From the NCBI GenBank assembly GCA_964509335.1, contig CAZDXB010000022.1, positions 1 to 47,637 of the forward strand: a stretch of 47,637 bases of DNA. The letters are read 5' to 3'. The position numbers and the translations under genes were made by a program. Source of the DNA: CAZDXB01 sp964509335. Lineage in GTDB: Bacteria; Bacteroidota; Ignavibacteria; Kapaibacteriales; UBA2268. This document shows, one piece after another, positions 8,161 through 16,646 of the stretch (its first letter is position 1; every line of letters begins with the position of its first letter). Below the pieces are notes generated by a model that had not been told where the DNA came from, did no database searches, and saw only the letters and a program-made list of their open reading frames with translations.

Positions 8161-8333
8161 TTGCGGACAAGAAAAGATATATAGTCATATATTTCAACGA
8201 CTTTCGCCAATTTTTTCTTATGTTTTGCTAAAAGTGTCAACTTTTTTTCACACTTTTTTAAAAAAAGCTTTTTTTTCACTAATTCATTCATTATATTTGT
8301 AAGCACATATGGACAGGATACTCAACTTCGAGT

Positions 8334-8642
8334 TCATCCCAATTTGAGCGCTTGGGTTTCCTCTAAACAAAACATCCTGTCTATATCCCTCTCCGAACCG
8401 GCTTCGCCCCTCCACAAAAAAAAGCCGGTTCGGCTTTTTTTTGTCCAAACCGAAACTTCAGTATAGTCGCTATTGTTAGGACTTACGCCTTGTCGCGTCA
8501 AATTTTCGCTAAGCTCAAACGCGCCCGAAACGCCGTCGGAGTCGCTCCCATAGCGTTCCCCGTCGTAAGTTCTCTCTCTTAGAGTCTTATGCAAAAGCTC
8601 TTCCGCTTTCAAATAGCTTTCTATGTTTTCGGGCGTCGGCAT
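8334..8642 (-). CDS. Small protein downstream of the TPR gene
   Basis: 102 residues, ATG at 8642 preceded by a strong GGGGAGG. It starts 23 bp after the TPR gene stop and is probably its operon partner. Residues 1-60 are helical and polar (MPTPENIESYLKAEELLHKT). From about residue 68 the frame passes through a 12-bp terminator-like hairpin (8416-8442), giving TKKSRTGFFLW, and the remaining residues are of odd composition. The original protein may have been shorter, with the tail created by insertion of a hairpin or loss of a stop. No family is recognised. Confidence 0.5.
   Translation of the reverse strand: MPTPENIESYLKAEELLHKTLRERTYDGERYGSDSDGVSGAFELSENLTRQGVSPNNSDYTEVSVWTKKSRTGFFLWRGEAGSERDIDRMFCLEETQALKLG
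8416..8442 (-). terminator. Bidirectional terminator hairpin inside a small ORF
   Basis: AAAAAAAAGCCG (8416-8427), GTT, CGGCTTTTTTTT (8431-8442): perfect 12-bp stem with A/T arms, so it works as an intrinsic terminator on either strand. The GCCGGTTCGG part (8424-8433) can alternatively pair with CCGAACCGGC at 8393-8402, giving a competing hairpin. Confidence 0.65.
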
Positions 8643-8665
8643 CGCCTCCCCGTTTAGTTAAACAA

Positions 8666-10270
8666 TCACTCGTTCAATCGCTCTTTAAAATCGTCGATGA
8701 ACTTCTCTAACTTGTTTGAAAAACCGATATACGATTCGTTCAACTCTGCGAACTCCTCTTCGCTATGCACCTCCGCTATGTTAAACGCCAGCGGACTCAG
8801 CGAATCCTTAATCTCGTCTTTCAAAACCTCGTAAGCTCTCTTTTCAAACTCGTAAGCGCCTCTCAACTCTTCTATCGTTTTCCTCAACCGCTTGTTCTTT
8901 CTCCTAATCATAACGATAATCGTTACTAATAATATAATAATCAATCCTATCAAGACGCCGATATATCTATAATAAGTCAGCTTTAAATCTTGTAACTTAC
9001 TCTCTTTCTCCGCCTCATCCGCGGCGTTTTTCGCTTCCACAGACTTAGTAACCGTTTCTATCAAAAAACTCTTCTTTGTTCCGTCTAAAGAGTCGCCCAA
9101 ATCTGAATAGAGCTGTAAGCAACCCAAAGCTTTTTTGTGCTCGCCTTTTTTTCCGTAAGCTTCGGACAGATATTTGTAAGTCTTTTTCAAATCTGGATAG
9201 AGTTTTTGTTCGCGATAATAATCAATCGTCTTGCTTAAATGACCTATCGCGAAGTCGTAACGTTTCATATTCAAACCCAGCATTCCCATTATCTTGTGCG
9301 CGTCGGCGACGCCTCTTTTGTCGTGGATTTCCTTTGAAATCGCCAAAGACGAGTCCAAATAAAACTTGGCTTTGTCGTTCTCGCCCTTGCTTGAATAAAA
9401 ATTGCCGAGATTTAAATAGGATATAGCGATTCCCGGCTTGTCGCAGTTTTTCTTATCTATTTTCAGTGAAATAAGCTGATTTTTAATAGCCGCGTCGTAA
9501 TCTCCGTTATTGAAATGAATCAAGGATATATTATTATATATATTTGACAAATATGATTCTTCGTTGAATTTCTCGTATATTTTACGCGCTTTGTCGTAGT
9601 AACGGAGCGCTTGTTCAAATGTTCCCTTCTTAAAATGAATTACCCCAATGCTGTTTAACGTGTTGGCGAGACTTACGGAATCCTTCAATTTTTTCTTAAA
9701 CTCCAAAGACTCCAAATAATATTCTAAAGCTTTATCGTAAATACTCATATCTTTATATACGCCCGCAATTTGATGTAGAGCTACCGCGGTTCTTTTTCTA
9801 CATCCCGCGTCTTTACTTAAATTCAAAGCCTTCAAATAATATCTAAGAGCTTTTTGTAAATTCCCCTTAAACTTGTTAAGCCTTCCAAAAGCTATATTCG
9901 CTTTGGACTCGCCTATTTTATCGTCTATCTCTTGATAAATTTCATAGGCTCTTTTGAACTTAGCTTTTGCTATATTATAATCTCCCACTATGGCGTGATA
10001 AATCCCGACGTTCATTAGAGCGTCGGCGGCTCCTTTCTTATAATCCAAAGCCAACGCTATATGAAAAGCTTCGTGAGCCGTAGCGAAAGAGGACTCCTCG
10101 TCCTTACCGCGATACGTTTCGGACAGTTCGTTCAGCGCGTCGGCTTTTTTCGTTCCCGACAATTTGTAAGCGACGTCTTCCAAGCTGTCTATCTTGCTAT
10201 GAGCGTTCGCCAATCCAAAATTCATTAAGACTAGCAAAACAACCGCCGTTATTTTTATTGTATTACTCAT
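8666..10270 (-). CDS. TPR-repeat signalling protein with one membrane anchor
   Basis: 534 residues: signal peptide (MSNTIKITAVVLLVLMNFGLANA), about nine tetratricopeptide repeats from about residue 40 to 400 (for example ALRYYLKALNLSKDAG, ALEYYLESLEFKKKL, ALRYYDKARKIYEKF, ending KALGCLQLYSDLGDSL), a single membrane helix at about 436-455 (YIGVLIGLIIILLVTIIVMI), and a basic then coiled-coil cytoplasmic tail of about 75 residues. This is the architecture of Bacteroidota periplasmic TPR sensors that often end in LuxR-type or histidine kinase domains, but no such output domain is present. The start overlaps the end of the upstream repressor by 8 bp, showing translational coupling. Its partner is unknown. 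Confidence 0.8.
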   Translation of the reverse strand: MSNTIKITAVVLLVLMNFGLANAHSKIDSLEDVAYKLSGTKKADALNELSETYRGKDEESSFATAHEAFHIALALDYKKGAADALMNVGIYHAIVGDYNIAKAKFKRAYEIYQEIDDKIGESKANIAFGRLNKFKGNLQKALRYYLKALNLSKDAGCRKRTAVALHQIAGVYKDMSIYDKALEYYLESLEFKKKLKDSVSLANTLNSIGVIHFKKGTFEQALRYYDKARKIYEKFNEESYLSNIYNNISLIHFNNGDYDAAIKNQLISLKIDKKNCDKPGIAISYLNLGNFYSSKGENDKAKFYLDSSLAISKEIHDKRGVADAHKIMGMLGLNMKRYDFAIGHLSKTIDYYREQKLYPDLKKTYKYLSEAYGKKGEHKKALGCLQLYSDLGDSLDGTKKSFLIETVTKSVEAKNAADEAEKESKLQDLKLTYYRYIGVLIGLIIILLVTIIVMIRRKNKRLRKTIEELRGAYEFEKRAYEVLKDEIKDSLSPLAFNIAEVHSEEEFAELNESYIGFSNKLEKFIDDFKERLNE

Positions 10271-10931
10271 CTTTTTTCTCAGCGTTCTCGTTTTCTTTAA
10301 TAACCTCTTCGACTGCTCTTTTAACTAATTCGTATATCTTTTTATAATAATGAACTCTTATCTCGTCTTCTTCTCCGTCTGGAAATTCCGACGAGCTACC
10401 TTTTCTAGTTTTTAATATCAATCCGGAAGGACTATTAGTAAAAGGCGAACCTTCTCCTTTCATAATCCATTCGACCGAACACCCCGACTTGTTTATTCCC
10501 CTTATCAGCTTAGGTTTGGGCGAAGTGAACCTTTTCAATTCCGATTCGATAAAATCGACCTCCAGCTCCGCTTCTTTAGCGAAGCTCTCGATTGAATCGA
10601 AATTCTCAAATATCCAGCTTTCGATTCTATATTTAATCTTATATAAATTGTCCTTAGATAATTTCTTCTTATACTTCTTGTTCAATTCGAATCCGCGATT
10701 GTTTTCGGCAAACATAGAGCCTTCTCCGGTCAAAACCCAATTTATGTTTAGCCCGGAGTCATACATCTTAGACAGGACCTCGCTTCTAGGGGTATTTTTG
10801 CCGCTAATCAAACGACTTATAGTAGAGTGGTCAATCTCTGAAATTTCGCAAAAATTTGTGTAAGAACCGTAGTTCTTTAAAACGAAGCGCTCTATACGTT
10901 TACTTATATCTTTCATCTTCAAAATGTTCAT
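10263..10931 (-). CDS. CI-like transcriptional regulator with two tandem HTH units
   Basis: About 222 residues from ATG 10931 (ATG 10916 is equally possible; a longer GTG start at 10961 would lie inside an operator). Two successive phage-CI-like helix-turn-helix domains are visible: the first has HSTISRLISGKNTPRSEVLS followed by GLNINWVLTGEGSMF, the second ends with the parallel GCSVEWIMKGEGSPF. The shared INWVLTGEG/VEWIMKGEG signature shows internal duplication, with the second copy more diverged. The C-terminal 45 residues are charged and may form a coiled coil for dimerisation. Two near-identical 18-bp palindromes (10924-10941 and 10954-10971) overlap or flank the start, so autoregulation is likely. 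The gene overlaps the TPR gene by 8 bp and probably controls it. Confidence 0.75.
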   Translation of the reverse strand: MNILKMKDISKRIERFVLKNYGSYTNFCEISEIDHSTISRLISGKNTPRSEVLSKMYDSGLNINWVLTGEGSMFAENNRGFELNKKYKKKLSKDNLYKIKYRIESWIFENFDSIESFAKEAELEVDFIESELKRFTSPKPKLIRGINKSGCSVEWIMKGEGSPFTNSPSGLILKTRKGSSSEFPDGEEDEIRVHYYKKIYELVKRAVEEVIKENENAEKKDE

Positions 10932-10941
10932 ATGTGAACAT
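10924..10941. promoter_or_regulatory. Operator palindrome 1
   Basis: ATGTTCATATGTGAACAT, palindromic except for one position, overlaps the likely start codon of the HTH regulator. It is 30 bp, close to three helical turns, from palindrome 2, so bound dimers would lie on the same face of the DNA. Confidence 0.75.
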
Positions 10942-10953
10942 CTTTTTCGCGGA

Positions 10954-10971
10954 ATGTTCACATGTGAACAT
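10954..10971. promoter_or_regulatory. Operator palindrome 2
   Basis: ATGTTCACATGTGAACAT is a perfect 18-bp palindrome upstream of the HTH regulator and shares 17 of 18 bases with palindrome 1. An AT-rich stretch (TATAAATTATAAAG on the minus strand) just upstream could be the -10 region that these sites would block. Confidence 0.8.
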
Positions 10972-11148
10972 CTCTTTATAATTTATATACTTATACAAAC
11001 ATTCTTCTACAAATATAAAAATATCTCAAATAAAAAAAATACTTTTGTAGATTTTTTTAAAAAAAATTTGGCAATACCTTAGAGTATAGCGGATTTAAAA
11101 TCGCGAGAAAAAGCTATTGGAAGCGAGGCTCAGAGAGGAAATAAAAAG

Positions 11149-11222
11149 CGCGCCCGGAAGGACTCGAACCCTCAGCCCTCTGATCCGAAGTCAGATGCTC
11201 TATCCAATTGAGCTACGGACGC
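11149..11222 (-). tRNA. tRNA-Arg (anticodon UCG)
   Basis: On the minus strand the sequence begins GCGTCCGTAGCTC and ends GGTTCGAGTC...CGGGCGC plus discriminator G. Acceptor stem GCGTCCG/CGGGCGC has one G-T pair. D-arm contains AGCTCAATTGGATAGAGC. The anticodon stem TCTGA/TCAGA closes loop CTTCGGA, giving anticodon TCG. The T-loop is GTTCGAGTC. 74 nt; CCA is not encoded. It lies downstream of the flippase gene on the same strand. Confidence 0.95.
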
Positions 11223-11266
11223 GTTTTACAACACTCAAAATTACGAGTTATCTTCCACAATTAAAA

Positions 11267-12742
11267 CTATTTTTCAAATTTGTTTCTTCTTTTGAACAAC
11301 CCTTTAATACCGCGAATCTCATCTTTCGTGAAAAAGCCGAACGCTCCCAAACAGACGACAAATAAAGCTATTCCCGCAGTTCTGATTATGAAGGAATTCG
11401 TCAAAGACATACCGCCGGAAAACTCCATCGACGAGGAATATACCGCCGCCGCTAATATGATTATCGTCAAAAGCCGCTTCCATTCGTAACGAATTCGATA
11501 AACTTTTCGGGCGAAAACATATAGAATCGCCGCGCTGGTGAAATACGCCGCCAAAGTCGCCCAAGCCGCGCCCCAATAACCGATTTCAGGTATCAAAATG
11601 AAATTTATCGCCACATTCACGCCGGCGGCTATCCCGACCGCTATCGGCAAATACTCGGTTTTCTTCTCGATATGAAACCCGCAAGCGACGTTGTTGAATA
11701 CGCCATTGAAGTAATAAGCGCCTAAAATCAATGGTATTATACCCATTCCGCCCCAATATTCCGGGTTGATGAATTTGCCCCCAACGAAAGGAACTCGAAC
11801 GAGGAAATCCATATACATTCCGGTTATAAGGAATATTCCCGCCGCCATCAAAGTAAAATATGTTAGAACGCGAGAGAACAGCTTTTTAGCGTCTGCGTCC
11901 TTGTATCTCGTCAAATAGAACGGTTTCCAAGCGTATTCGAACACCGAAACGAACAGCATCATCGGTATTCCGAGCTTATAGTTGCACTGATAAATCGCGA
12001 ATTGCGTCGAATCGGTCAAAGGCTTCAGAATCCAACGGTCGCCCACTTGTAGAATCATACCGGAAATCATCGCCGGCATCGTCGGCAAGCCGAATCTCAG
12101 CATTTGCATAAGCAAAGTAAAATCGATTTTGAATTTTATCCGCCTAACAATTGTTGGAAGGAAAATTGAAGCTCCGACGGCGTTCGCTATGACTTGCGCG
12201 TATAAAACTCCTACGGCGCCAAGCTTCATATGAACGACGAAAAGAAAATTTAGCCCGACTGCAATTACTACCAAAAAGAACTTTGTCAATGCGAAGCGTT
12301 TAGCTTTTCTGGTAATCCTTAATCTCGAATACGGAATTATCATCAAAGCGTCCAAGAACGGTATCAACGCCGCCAATATGATTAACTCCCTCCCGTTCGG
12401 AAGCTCAGTAATCAAAGGCGCTATATTCCCTGAAAAGACAATGCAAGCTGATGATGTTATCAAACTTACAGCCGCTATAGTAATATACGAGTGGGTGAAA
12501 ACGTTTCTAGATTTCTCTTTCTTGTCGGGGTCAAAAAATCGGAAATAAGCCGAGTCCATCCCGAAACCGTATATAATATTCATAAACGCGAGAATAGCGA
12601 AGATATACCCAATATCGCCGAATTCTACTATGCTTAAATAATTGGTATAAAGCGGAGTTAACAAAAAGGTCAAAAAACGTCCCACTATAGTGAAGACGCC
12701 GTATATTAAAGTATCCGAAGCTAATTCTCTTATTCTCGACAC
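11267..12742 (-). CDS. Polysaccharide/oligosaccharide flippase (Wzx/RfbX-type, MATE-like)
   Basis: 491 residues with about 12-14 hydrophobic segments from the N-terminus (TLIYGVFTIVGRFLTFLLTP) to the last pair near residue 455. The N-terminal pattern, with PLYTNYLSIVEFGDIGYIFA, is characteristic of the polysaccharide biosynthesis/export branch of the MOP superfamily, which flips lipid-linked saccharide units across the inner membrane. The length matches the family. It lies 55 bp downstream of ispG on the same strand; no other glycan genes are nearby, so its substrate cannot be told. Confidence 0.85.
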   Translation of the reverse strand: MSRIRELASDTLIYGVFTIVGRFLTFLLTPLYTNYLSIVEFGDIGYIFAILAFMNIIYGFGMDSAYFRFFDPDKKEKSRNVFTHSYITIAAVSLITSSACIVFSGNIAPLITELPNGRELIILAALIPFLDALMIIPYSRLRITRKAKRFALTKFFLVVIAVGLNFLFVVHMKLGAVGVLYAQVIANAVGASIFLPTIVRRIKFKIDFTLLMQMLRFGLPTMPAMISGMILQVGDRWILKPLTDSTQFAIYQCNYKLGIPMMLFVSVFEYAWKPFYLTRYKDADAKKLFSRVLTYFTLMAAGIFLITGMYMDFLVRVPFVGGKFINPEYWGGMGIIPLILGAYYFNGVFNNVACGFHIEKKTEYLPIAVGIAAGVNVAINFILIPEIGYWGAAWATLAAYFTSAAILYVFARKVYRIRYEWKRLLTIIILAAAVYSSSMEFSGGMSLTNSFIIRTAGIALFVVCLGAFGFFTKDEIRGIKGLFKRRNKFEK

Positions 12743-12797
12743 TTCGCGTCCGTTATCTGATTTTTAATTCGCTAAGATAGGAATAATTTCGGTATAG

Positions 12798-13865
12798 TTA
12801 AAATTTCTTGACTTCTTTGTAAACTTGCTCGACTATTTCGCTTTCTTTTATCTTTCTGATTTTCTCGCCTTTTTTGAACAGTATCGCCTCTCCCTTGCCC
12901 GCGGCTACCCCAATATCCGCTTCCTTAGCTTCGCCGGGACCGTTTACGGCGCAACCTAAAATTGCTACGGTTAAATTTTTGTCGATATCATTTACGGCTT
13001 CTTCGACCTCTCTGGTAATTTTAAATAAATCGATTTCCAAGCGCCCGCAAGTCGGGCAGGCGATTACGTCAACCCCCGAACTCGCCAGCTTAAGCGAGCG
13101 GAGTATATTCCTTCCCGCTATTACTTCTTTTTCAGGCTCTTCCGTAAGAGACACTCTAATAGTATCCCCAATCCCCTCCGCTAGCAAAGTCCCAATTCCC
13201 ACCGAGGATTTTACGATTCCCGTATCGTAAGTTCCCGCTTCGGTTACGCCCAGATGCAACGGATAATCAGTCTTAGAAGATAGCAAGCGATTAGCTTTAA
13301 TAGTAAGCGGAACGCTCGTAGATTTAACGGAAATAGCTATATCTTTGAAGCCAAGCTTTTCAGCGATTTCGGCGTGCCGCAGCGCGCTTTCGCATAAGGC
13401 TTCGGCGGTGGGATAATCGTACTTTTCCAAAATATCCTTTTCCAGCGAGCCGGAATTAATGCCGATTCGTATCGGCAAGTTTTTCTCGGCGGAGGCGTCC
13501 AGAACCGCTTTAATTCTATCTTCGCCGCCGATATTGCCGGGATTTATCCTGACTTTAGCGACGCCGGCTTCTATGGATTTCAACGCGTAAATATGATTAA
13601 AATGAATGTCGGCTACAATGGGAACTTTTGCGCCGGCGACTATGTCTTTAATAGCGCCGGCGGCTTCTTTATCGTTGACGGTAACTCTGATTATATCGGC
13701 GCCCGCTTCTTCGCATCTTTTAATTTGCGCCAGCGTTGCTTTGACGTCCGCCGTTTTCGTTTTTGTCATCGTCTGAACGGAAATTGGCGAATCCCCGCCA
13801 ATCGCTACCGCGCCTACTTGGATTTTACGCGTTAGGCGGCGGTTGAAAGAATTAGCGGTCTCCAT
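12798..13865 (-). CDS. ispG: 4-hydroxy-3-methylbut-2-enyl diphosphate synthase (MEP pathway)
   Basis: 355 residues, close to the family's usual length. The start region has the TIM-barrel motif (GGDSPISVQTMTKTKTADV), with ADIHFN and VRINPGNIGG further on. The C-terminal [4Fe-4S] domain has its three cysteine ligands at Cys270 and Cys273 (ACPTCGR) and Cys305 (LGCAVNGPGEA). The enzyme converts ME-cPP to HMBPP with ferredoxin or flavodoxin electrons in the cytoplasm. It starts 5 bp after the rhomboid gene stop, so the two are co-transcribed. With ispD at 24.1 kb it shows that isoprenoids are made by the MEP route. Confidence 0.96.
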   Translation of the reverse strand: METANSFNRRLTRKIQVGAVAIGGDSPISVQTMTKTKTADVKATLAQIKRCEEAGADIIRVTVNDKEAAGAIKDIVAGAKVPIVADIHFNHIYALKSIEAGVAKVRINPGNIGGEDRIKAVLDASAEKNLPIRIGINSGSLEKDILEKYDYPTAEALCESALRHAEIAEKLGFKDIAISVKSTSVPLTIKANRLLSSKTDYPLHLGVTEAGTYDTGIVKSSVGIGTLLAEGIGDTIRVSLTEEPEKEVIAGRNILRSLKLASSGVDVIACPTCGRLEIDLFKITREVEEAVNDIDKNLTVAILGCAVNGPGEAKEADIGVAAGKGEAILFKKGEKIRKIKESEIVEQVYKEVKKF

Positions 13866-13870
13866 TTTAG

Positions 13871-14854
13871 CTACTTGAGCTTTTGACTTAATTCAAACAA
13901 AATTTCTTTTTCGCGCTCCGTTAAGCTTTGATAGCCGCTTTCTGATATTTTATCCAAAATCTCGTCAATCTTGGCTTGGTCGATTTCCTCGCCGTTAACG
14001 TGGAACTTCGAAGTCTTTCTTTCGGAGGGTTCTACCCGCTCGTCGTCGTCTTTCTTCTTAAACCAATCGGATTTGAAAATTTTCGGTCCGCTTTCTTGGG
14101 AGCGTTGCTGGGACTGTTGTTGCTCGTAAAAATTACCTCCGCCTACGCCTCCGGTTGACGTTCCTTCCTTTGAAGAAAACAATTTATTTATAAATCTGTA
14201 AATACCGAGCTGTTCGCCAAATTTAAATAAGAACCAGCCTGCGGCGGCGCCTCCTATGTGCGCCAAGTGCGCTACGGCGCTTACCGTAGTAATTCCCATC
14301 AACAAATCCATCCCAACGAGAAGAATAATCAAATACTTTGCTTTTATCGGAATGAAAAACGGAAAAATCATTATCGAGCGATTAGGAAAAGACATAGCGA
14401 ACGCCACGAAAACCCCGTATATAGAGCCTGACGCTCCTACAGTCGGTCCGACTCCAGAAAACATAGGGCTGATAAACAACTGAGTCAGTCCGGCTCCCAC
14501 GCCGCTTAACAAGTAGAATATCAAGAACTTCCTTCCGCCCCAATTATTCTCCAATTCCACGCCGAACATCCAAAGCATAAACATATTAAAGAAAATATGC
14601 ATAAAGCCGCCGTGCAGAAATTGATAAGAGAATAATTGCCAAGGAAAAAAGTTGCCGCTTCCAACGGGAAACAGAGCGCCGTATTTAAACAAAAACCCGC
14701 CTAAAGAATAATCGCCGACGGAATAAACGCTGAAAAAATTCTGTATAATAAAGACAACGAGATTGGCTATCAAAAGCCCTTTAATAACGGGAGGGAATAA
14801 CCCAGAACCGCCGCCATAACGACCCCGTTGGTAATATCTATATTGTGGAGACAT
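13871..14854 (-). CDS. Rhomboid-family intramembrane serine protease
   Basis: 327 residues, six membrane helices between about 24 and 215. Key features: HGGFMHIFFNMFMLWMFG (81-98), catalytic serine in GASGSIYG (Ser142) and catalytic histidine in AHLAHIGG (His199). It should cleave membrane proteins within the bilayer. After the core comes a hydrophilic cytoplasmic tail of about 110 residues with a glutamine-rich linker and an SEREKEILFEL-like end (residues about 295-327), which resembles the small C-terminal helix seen in other Bacteroidota and Chlorobi rhomboids. It sits 63 bp after a small hypothetical gene and 5 bp before ispG. Confidence 0.92.
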   Translation of the reverse strand: MSPQYRYYQRGRYGGGSGLFPPVIKGLLIANLVVFIIQNFFSVYSVGDYSLGGFLFKYGALFPVGSGNFFPWQLFSYQFLHGGFMHIFFNMFMLWMFGVELENNWGGRKFLIFYLLSGVGAGLTQLFISPMFSGVGPTVGASGSIYGVFVAFAMSFPNRSIMIFPFFIPIKAKYLIILLVGMDLLMGITTVSAVAHLAHIGGAAAGWFLFKFGEQLGIYRFINKLFSSKEGTSTGGVGGGNFYEQQQSQQRSQESGPKIFKSDWFKKKDDDERVEPSERKTSKFHVNGEEIDQAKIDEILDKISESGYQSLTEREKEILFELSQKLK

Positions 14855-14917
14855 AAATTTCCAATTTAATTGTAAAAAAACTTTTGTCTATTAGACGTCG
14901 ATAGCGCTAATCAATTG

Positions 14918-15301
14918 CTAATTCATCGATATAAAGATTGAGTTAGCGTCCTTTTCCATATCTTCGGAATCCTGTTTAAACGTTTCCCACCACAAATAAA
15001 ATTCGTCCCAAGCTTGGAAAAATTGGCTGGAATCTTCGTTAAAGTTTTCCCATCCTCTTTTTACGCCGCTAAAAACGTCAATTATTTCAGTCTTGAAATT
15101 CTCCATTTTTTTGCCTGAAATCAATGTTTCGGGCAACGTTTCCAATATCTTGCCCAAAAAATTAAATAATTGCTTTACCGTATAACAAATCTTCTCGTCT
15201 AACTGAAAATTCAATTCCAACAAAGGAATCAAGTTATTGGTTGAATCGACTATCGAATTAATCAACTCAAATTTTCTTTCGTATTCAAGAAAAGGATTCA
15301 T
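14918..15301 (-). CDS. Hypothetical helical protein, 127 residues
   Basis: No family recognised. The sequence is predicted mostly helical, acidic and rich in Trp and Phe near the C-terminus (QFFQAWDEFYLWWETFKQDS), with no signal peptide or membrane helix. It starts 12 bp after pgk and is therefore probably translated from the same transcript. Proteins of this kind might be helical-bundle adaptors, but that is a guess from composition only. Confidence 0.7.
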   Translation of the reverse strand: MNPFLEYERKFELINSIVDSTNNLIPLLELNFQLDEKICYTVKQLFNFLGKILETLPETLISGKKMENFKTEIIDVFSGVKRGWENFNEDSSQFFQAWDEFYLWWETFKQDSEDMEKDANSIFISMN

Positions 15302-15313
15302 AGCAAACCTCGA

Positions 15314-16504
15314 TTATACTTCCAAAGCCTCAACTCCGGGAAGCCCTTTCCCTTCCATATATTTCAGCCACGCTCCGCCGCCGGGAGTAACGTGAGTAAC
15401 TTTATTCATAAAATTCATTTTCTTAATAGCCGCGCCGGAATCTCCGCCGCCTATTATAGTAACTGCGCCTTTCGCCGTAACTTTAGCTATAGCATTCGCG
15501 ACCGCGAAAGTTCCTTTGGCGTATTGGTCCATCTCGAACACCCCCATAGGACCGTTCCAAACGATAGTGCCCGCTCTTAATATCTCTTGCGTAAAAAACT
15601 CCTGAGTTTCCGGACCGATATCCATTCCCATCCAATCCTGAGGTATCTTATGAACGTCGTAAACCTCTCCGGAAACGTCGTATGCGCGTCTTTTAGCTCC
15701 AATTACGTCCACGGGCAACACCAACTTAACGCCCTTATCTTTCGCTTCTTCTATCAATTGCTTAGCCAACTCGACTTTTTCCGATTCGAACAAAGACCTG
15801 CCGATTTCCATACCCATCGCTTTGAAAAAAGTAAACGTCATACCGCCGCCAATAAGGATTACGTCGCAAGTATCCAACAAGTTCTTGATAACGTTAATCT
15901 TATCTGAAATTTTTGCTCCGCCTATAATCGCGACGTATGGATGCTTAACGTTAGAAAGGGCGTTGTCCAAATATTCCAACTCCCAAGTTAAAGACTTTCC
16001 GCCAAATCGATCCTCAAAAATCTTTGGCAACTCGTAAATACTGGCGTGATACCTGTGAACGGTGCCGAACGCGTCGTTGACGTATGCGTCGCCGTATTGA
16101 GACAATATGTTCGCGAATTCTTTATCGTTTGACACTTCGTAATTATAAAAACGAAGGTTTTCCAACAACACCACGTCGCCGGTCTTCGCTTTCTCGATGG
16201 CGTCGTAAGGGTCTTTCCCCAAACAATCGTGAGCGAAAATAACATTATAACCGAAGCTCTCCTCCAAATATTCCGCTACAGTCTCCATAGATAGCTTAGA
16301 AATCCATCTGCCCCTAGGTCTTCCTAAATGAGAGAGGATGATAGGCAACCCGCCGTCGTGAATGATTTTGTCGATTGTGGGAAGCGACTCCAAAATTCTC
16401 AAATCGTCGGTTATCTCCTGCCTTCTGTTCAAAGGAACGTTAAAATCAACCCTCAGTAAAACTCGTTCGCCGTGAAAATTATAATCGTCCACCGATTTAA
16501 TCAT
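15314..16504 (-). CDS. pgk: Phosphoglycerate kinase
   Basis: 396 residues, standard length. N-terminal substrate-binding motif RVLLRVDFNVPL, arginine-rich LSHLGRPRGRW, the hinge/ATP region GGAKISDKINVI, and the C-terminal GGGDSGAAIKK and PGGGAWLKYMEGKGLPGVEAL motifs. The usual STGGGAS near the C-terminus reads TPGGGAW here, a mild variant in a glycine loop near the phosphate site. It makes ATP from 1,3-bisphosphoglycerate in glycolysis. It lies downstream of gap on the same strand, separated by a 142-bp spacer containing a hairpin. Confidence 0.97.
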   Translation of the reverse strand: MIKSVDDYNFHGERVLLRVDFNVPLNRRQEITDDLRILESLPTIDKIIHDGGLPIILSHLGRPRGRWISKLSMETVAEYLEESFGYNVIFAHDCLGKDPYDAIEKAKTGDVVLLENLRFYNYEVSNDKEFANILSQYGDAYVNDAFGTVHRYHASIYELPKIFEDRFGGKSLTWELEYLDNALSNVKHPYVAIIGGAKISDKINVIKNLLDTCDVILIGGGMTFTFFKAMGMEIGRSLFESEKVELAKQLIEEAKDKGVKLVLPVDVIGAKRRAYDVSGEVYDVHKIPQDWMGMDIGPETQEFFTQEILRAGTIVWNGPMGVFEMDQYAKGTFAVANAIAKVTAKGAVTIIGGGDSGAAIKKMNFMNKVTHVTPGGGAWLKYMEGKGLPGVEALEV

Positions 16505-16577
16505 TTAAACAAACCCTTCAAAACGAATACATAACCCTATTTTTTAAAAACTCCGCTTATACGCTTATAATAGCAAT

Positions 16578-16620
16578 CCGCGCTTCCGAAAACGTCGCAA
16601 TTCATCTTCGGAAAACGCGG
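16578..16620. promoter_or_regulatory. Imperfect hairpin in the gap-pgk spacer
   Basis: CCGCG (16578-16582) and TTCCGAA (16584-16590) pair with TTCGGAA (16607-16613) and CGCGG (16616-16620): a 12-bp stem with a small asymmetric bulge. No T tract follows on the minus strand, so it is more likely an RNA-stability or partial-termination element between gap and pgk than a full terminator. Confidence 0.5.
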
Positions 16621-16646
16621 AAAATATACGAATTATTTTTTAAAAG

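Noticed and set aside
8215..8240. TTGACA on the minus strand as a -35 promoter box for the 126-residue gene
   Set aside because: No matching -10 hexamer at 16-18 bases, and Bacteroidota-type promoters usually differ from this consensus.
8049..8306. Minus-strand open frame of 85 codons overlapping the attenuator hairpin
   Set aside because: Overlaps the start of the 126-residue gene in another frame, starts with a poly-lysine and poly-leucine run from A/T tracts, and runs through the hairpin repeat.
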